This document shows positions 60,762-64,000 of a stretch of 64,000 nt of DNA, one piece after another. Location: the NCBI RefSeq assembly GCF_001870675.1, contig NZ_MEHT01000007.1, positions 186,001-250,000 on the forward strand. Reading direction: 5' to 3'. Origin of the DNA: Roseinatronobacter thiooxidans. Lineage in GTDB: Bacteria; Pseudomonadota; Alphaproteobacteria; Rhodobacterales; Rhodobacteraceae. The notes beneath the pieces were generated by a model. The model was not told the DNA's origin and did no database searches. It saw only the letters and a program-made list of their open reading frames with translations. Position numbers and translations under genes: made by a program. The first letter of the stretch is position 1. Each line of letters opens with the position of its first letter.

Positions 60762-61814
60762 TCAGACCTGCGTCCAGAGGTGAAACAGCATGCCCATTGC
60801 GAACGCGCCGCCCAGCGAAATTGCGATATACAGCGCAAAGACACGCAACTTGACCAAAGCCCAGACCGCAATCGCCGCAGGCAGAGAGGTGACGCCGCCT
60901 GCGATCAGAAACGCCATGCCTGCACCTGCCTGCATGCCTTGATCCATCAGCGTGGCGATCAGCGGCAGTGCCGCATAGCCGTTGAAATAGGCGGGCACCC
61001 CCACAACTGTTGCAATCGCAATCGGGGCAAGGCCAGTGCCGCCCAGCGTCTGCGTGACCAGTTCGGCAGGCAGATACGCCAGCATCAGGCTTTCCAGCAG
61101 AAACGCAAGCGATAGCCATTTCAGCAGGAACAGGAATGTCTTGGCCCCCTCAGTGCGGAATTTGCTGACCCGCGCAGGGTCTTGCCAGAAGGCCCAGACG
61201 GGCGGCTTTGGCGCGCGCACTTTCGTGCCGCCGCAGCCGCCATTGCCCACCCCCTCGCGCAAGGGGTCGCTCAGCCCGCCTGCGCGGATGATCAGATGCA
61301 CGACAGTGCCGCCCAATACCCCCATGCCAAGCGCGATCAGCGTCTTGGCAATCGCAAATTCCAGCCCCAGCACACCGGCTGTCAGAACAAACATTGACGG
61401 GTCCATCAAGGGAGAGGCAAGCCAGAACGCCATGACCGGCGCCAATGGCACGCCAATGGCCAGAAGTGCTGCAATCAGCGGAATTACCCCGCAGGAACAA
61501 AACGGCGACAGCCCCCCCGCCAGCGCGCCCATCACAATCATCATCGCGGGCGCGCCGGTAAAAGCTTTTGCGATCAGGTTATCTGCCCCTGTGGCCCCGG
61601 CCCATGCAGCAATCAGAATAGAGACAGCAAGGAAGGGGGCAATCGACACCAGCGCATTTGCCACTTTCGCCACAGATGGCCCGAATTGCCCCGGATCAAC
61701 CACACTCACCCCCAACAAGATGACAAGAAATGCCACCCAAGGCCGCTCTTTGCGCCACAAATGCTGCCACGCCGCCGCCAAAGGGCCGGGTTGCGGAAGG
61801 GAATGGTCGGTCAT
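60762..61814 (-). CDS. ArsP/UPF0718-type permease
   Basis: The 350-residue polytopic permease has eight to ten helices and the family motif SPFCSCGVIPLIAALLAIGV (~residue 104). A Cys/Gly loop GNGGCGG lies midway and a repeat of the core appears in the second half (VVGVPAYFNGYAALPLIATL). Relatives (ArsP and DUF318) export trivalent organoarsenicals or are of unknown function. It lies 54 nt after arsR on the same strand, so metal(loid)-regulated export is likely. Confidence 0.8.
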   Translation of the reverse strand: MTDHSLPQPGPLAAAWQHLWRKERPWVAFLVILLGVSVVDPGQFGPSVAKVANALVSIAPFLAVSILIAAWAGATGADNLIAKAFTGAPAMMIVMGALAGGLSPFCSCGVIPLIAALLAIGVPLAPVMAFWLASPLMDPSMFVLTAGVLGLEFAIAKTLIALGMGVLGGTVVHLIIRAGGLSDPLREGVGNGGCGGTKVRAPKPPVWAFWQDPARVSKFRTEGAKTFLFLLKWLSLAFLLESLMLAYLPAELVTQTLGGTGLAPIAIATVVGVPAYFNGYAALPLIATLMDQGMQAGAGMAFLIAGGVTSLPAAIAVWALVKLRVFALYIAISLGGAFAMGMLFHLWTQV

Positions 61815-61868
61815 ATCTATATCTCCGGCTTTCTGGTTATATTTGGCGCACTGCTTAATTTTGAGGCT

Positions 61869-62183
61869 TTAATCTTGGCGCGCCAATGCTGGCACGCCCT
61901 TGCAACACTCGCTCATCAGGAAATCCAGCACATCGCGCATGGCGTCCATATCCGCGCGCGTCTCAACCTCTCGCCCCTTGCGGGTTTGCACAATAAGGCC
62001 CGCTTGTTTCAGGCTGCGCAGATGATGCGCAAGCGTGGATAGCGGCATATCCAGATGCGCCGCGATTTCCCCCACCAGCACCCCATCAGGGCCAGCCCGC
62101 ACCAACAGCCGGAACAATGTCAGCCGTGCGGGGTGACCAAGGGCCGCGAGGGCTGCGGCGGCGGAATCGGTTTGTGTGCTCAT
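61869..62183 (-). CDS. ArsR family repressor
   Basis: The 104-residue winged-helix regulator has LAALGHPARLTLFRLLVRAG, a recognition helix in MPLSTLAHHLRSLKQAGLIV and a C-terminal vicinal Cys pair in SECCKG that could bind As(III) or another soft metal. GGGAG precedes the ATG. AAAAC/GTTTT symmetry just upstream (around 62200-62212) may be its operator. It probably controls the downstream permease. Confidence 0.88.
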   Translation of the reverse strand: MSTQTDSAAAALAALGHPARLTLFRLLVRAGPDGVLVGEIAAHLDMPLSTLAHHLRSLKQAGLIVQTRKGREVETRADMDAMRDVLDFLMSECCKGVPALARQD

Positions 62184-62303
62184 ACTCCCAAATATAACTA
62201 AAAAACTGGTTTTGTAAATACACCACCGACAGGTTTACCCCGCCCGCGCGCAACAAATGAAAAGAAATCTGCCCATTTTGCGCAATCTCGCCTTTTTCCG
62301 GCA

Positions 62304-62332
62304 TTGACGCGGGGATATCGCGCGCTTAGTTA
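62304..62332 (+). promoter_or_regulatory. Possible sigma-70 promoter of the ilv leader
   Basis: TTGACG (62304-62309) is a good -35 match, with TAGTTA (62327-62332) 17 nt on as a poor -10. It is placed right for the leader peptide at 62360. Confidence 0.3.
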
Positions 62333-62359
62333 CGGCATGCTGGCGAATGGTGGATGGCA

Positions 62360-62410
62360 ATGGAAAATGCTCTCGTAGGGATTGTGGGAAAGATGCGCAT
62401 GGGCCGGTAA
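62360..62410 (+). CDS. ilvB leader peptide (attenuator)
   Basis: A 16-codon frame encodes MENALVGIVGKMRMGR, with the run Leu-Val-Gly-Ile-Val (CTC GTA GGG ATT GTG) of branched-chain residues. GGTGG lies 6 nt upstream of the ATG. The stop is 25 nt before a rho-independent terminator, the layout of a branched-chain amino acid leader peptide. Confidence 0.7.
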   Translation: MENALVGIVGKMRMGR

Positions 62411-62462
62411 CGGACTCCCACTCAGGAACCCATGCGCCCCCGAAACCCACGGGGGCTTTTTT
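62384..62462 (+). promoter_or_regulatory. Transcription attenuator upstream of ilvB
   Basis: Competing pairings are visible: GTGGGA (62384-62389) with TCCCAC (62416-62421), against GCGCATGGG (62395-62403) with CCCATGCGC (62429-62437). The terminator GCCCCCG (62436-62442) / CGGGGGC (62450-62456) is followed by six T. The second stem shares 2 nt with the terminator arm. Confidence 0.7.
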
Positions 62463-62517
62463 AATGCCTGCCGCCGCGCTAAAGCGCATTTGAATTCGAC
62501 GTTGGATGGAGCAAACG

Positions 62518-64000
62518 ATGACACGTCAGATGACCGGAGCGAAGATGGTGGTTCAGGCCCTGAAGGATCAGGGCGTCGAAGTGGTGTTCGGCTATCCCGG
62601 CGGTGCTGTACTGCCCATCTATGATGAGGTTTTTCAGCAAAACGACATTCGCCACATTCTTGTACGCCATGAACAGGGCGCGATCCATGCCGCCGAAGGC
62701 TATGCGCGCTCGACCGGCAAGCCCGGTGTTGTGCTGGTCACCTCTGGCCCCGGTGCAACCAATGTGGTGACCGGCATTGTCGATGCGCTGATGGATTCCA
62801 TCCCGATAGTCGTGCTTGCCGGTCAGGTGCCGACATTCATGATCGGCTCTGATGCGTTTCAGGAAGGCGACACTGTCGGCATCACCCGCCCCTGTACCAA
62901 GATGAACTGGCTGGTCAAGGAAACCGACAAGCTGGCGGAAACGATCCATCAGGCGTTTCATGTTGCAACCTCTGGCCGCCCCGGCCCTGTTTTGGTGGAC
63001 ATCCCCAAGGATGTGCAATTCGCCACCGGCACCTATTGCGAAAAGCCAAAGGCCAAAACCAGCCATTACGCCCCCCGCGTCAAGGGTGACCCCGAGATGA
63101 TCACCAGACTGGTCGAGTTGATCGAGACTGCGGAACGCCCTGTGTTCTACACAGGCGGCGGCGTCATCAACTCTGGCCCTGCGGCCAGCCAACTGCTGCG
63201 CGAACTGGCCGAGGCAACAGGCTTTCCTGTCACCTCGACCCTGATGGGGCTTGGGGCCTATCCGGCATCCGGTCAGGCATGGCTGGGCATGCTGGGCATG
63301 CATGGCACCTATCAGGCGAATTGGGCGATGCATGATTGCGACCTGATGATCAATATCGGCGCGCGGTTCGACGACCGGATCACAGGGCGGATCAACGCGT
63401 TCAGCCCCGACTCGAAAAAAGCGCATATCGACATTGACCCGTCTTCAATCAACAAGGTCATTCATACCGATGTGCCCATCATCGGCGATGTGGGGCATGT
63501 GCTGGAAGATGTGCTGAAAATCTGGAAATCACGCGGGCGCAAGATCAACCGCGAAGGGCTGGCGCGCTGGTGGAAACAGATTGAAGAATGGAAGGCCGTG
63601 AATTGTCTGGCCTATAAACCCAGCGCCACCTCGATCCGTCCGCAACATGCCATTGCGCGGCTGGAAGCGCTGACCAAAGGCATGGACCGCTACATCACCA
63701 CCGAAGTGGGCCAGCACCAGATGTGGGCGGCGCAATACCTGGGCTTCGAAGACCCCAACCGCTGGATGACATCGGGGGGCTTGGGCACCATGGGCTATGG
63801 CCTGCCTGCCTCGGTCGGGGTGCAGATTGCCCACCCGGATGCGCTGGTCATCAATGTCGCGGGCGAGGCGTCTTGGCTGATGAACATGCAGGAAATGGGC
63901 ACGGCCATGCAATACCGCGCCCCCGTCAAGCAGTTCATCCTGAACAATGAACGCCTTGGCATGGTGCGCCAATGGCAGGAACTCTTGCATGGCGAACGCT
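62518..64000 (+). CDS. ilvB: Acetolactate synthase large subunit (partial, runs off the window)
   Basis: The first ~494 residues of a protein usually near 585 long are present. MTRQMTGAKMVVQALKDQGV and FGYPGGAVLPIYDEV begin the PYR domain, with catalytic Glu in RHEQGAIHAAEGYAR. A middle FAD-binding domain follows. The ThDP motif is AGEAS...LNN rather than the usual GDGS, a variant I recall in Rhodobacterales. It makes acetolactate and acetohydroxybutyrate for Val, Leu and Ile synthesis. GGAG precedes the ATG. It is regulated by the attenuator above. Confidence 0.95.
   Translation, partial: MTRQMTGAKMVVQALKDQGVEVVFGYPGGAVLPIYDEVFQQNDIRHILVRHEQGAIHAAEGYARSTGKPGVVLVTSGPGATNVVTGIVDALMDSIPIVVLAGQVPTFMIGSDAFQEGDTVGITRPCTKMNWLVKETDKLAETIHQAFHVATSGRPGPVLVDIPKDVQFATGTYCEKPKAKTSHYAPRVKGDPEMITRLVELIETAERPVFYTGGGVINSGPAASQLLRELAEATGFPVTSTLMGLGAYPASGQAWLGMLGMHGTYQANWAMHDCDLMINIGARFDDRITGRINAFSPDSKKAHIDIDPSSINKVIHTDVPIIGDVGHVLEDVLKIWKSRGRKINREGLARWWKQIEEWKAVNCLAYKPSATSIRPQHAIARLEALTKGMDRYITTEVGQHQMWAAQYLGFEDPNRWMTSGGLGTMGYGLPASVGVQIAHPDALVINVAGEASWLMNMQEMGTAMQYRAPVKQFILNNERLGMVRQWQELLHGER

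Overview
The window is a gene-dense, high-GC stretch of an alphaproteobacterial chromosome, most likely from Rhodobacterales (Rhodobacter/Roseobacter relatives). The signs are a phyR-nepR-ecfG general stress locus with an HRxxN histidine kinase, a def-def-fmt cluster, an ilvB with the GEAS variant of the thiamine-diphosphate motif, and PccR/ScfR-type regulation of short-chain acyl-CoA metabolism. I see no phage, insertion sequence, transposase or CRISPR array. One tRNA gene, Gly(TCC), is present.

Layout. 0-8 kb: CPBP protease, cardiolipin synthase, Fsr-type exporter, tRNA-Gly, PPK2 kinase, and an ABC ATPase/FtsX permease pair. 8-17 kb: general stress response core (phyR, nepR, ecfG, sensor kinase) surrounded by small stress and membrane proteins (DUF2383, DUF1328, DUF2231, DUF883, holin-like), a ferric-reductase-like flavoprotein and a second HRxxN kinase. 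17-24 kb: envelope cluster with an OpgH glucosyltransferase fused to a methyltransferase, cytochrome b561, CDP-alcohol phosphatidyltransferase, an LtaS-like sulfatase-fold membrane enzyme, a UPF0104 flippase-like protein and a Tat-exported DUF3047 protein. 24-30 kb: large multi-PAS hybrid kinase and a double PRC-barrel protein. 30-35 kb: five-gene, start-stop-overlapped cytochrome oxidase operon with a subunit I-III fusion. 35-40 kb: further stress genes (a second NepR-like protein, phospholipase D, AI-2E-type permease, CsbD), an EamA transporter and a cold-shock protein. 40-48 kb: six-gene operon for malyl-CoA/mesaconyl-CoA chemistry (aminotransferase, mcl, mtkA, mtkB, meh, mct) with a divergent ScfR-type regulator. 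48-64 kb: mixed housekeeping genes (ring-cleavage-like dioxygenase, Crp/Fnr regulator, lytic transglycosylase, glutathionyl-hydroquinone reductase, PatB-like lyase, two deformylase-family genes, fmt, parE, an ArsP-like permease with ArsR) and the start of ilvB behind a leader-peptide attenuator.

The strongest cross-cutting signal is regulatory. Eight exact EcfG promoter motifs (GGAAC-N16/17-CGTT) and several one-mismatch versions lie in intergenic DNA directly upstream of small stress, membrane and phospholipid genes scattered from 8.9 to 38.9 kb. They link genes of unknown function to the EcfG encoded here. One exact promoter has no recognisable gene and may drive a small RNA; another precedes a 25-residue membrane peptide. 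The other notable items are the OpgH-methyltransferase fusion with its neighbours and the partial 3-hydroxypropionate-bicycle/serine-cycle operon.

All calls come from reading the sequence and from recalled family motifs. No database search was run. Start codons were chosen by ribosome-binding site and family fit.
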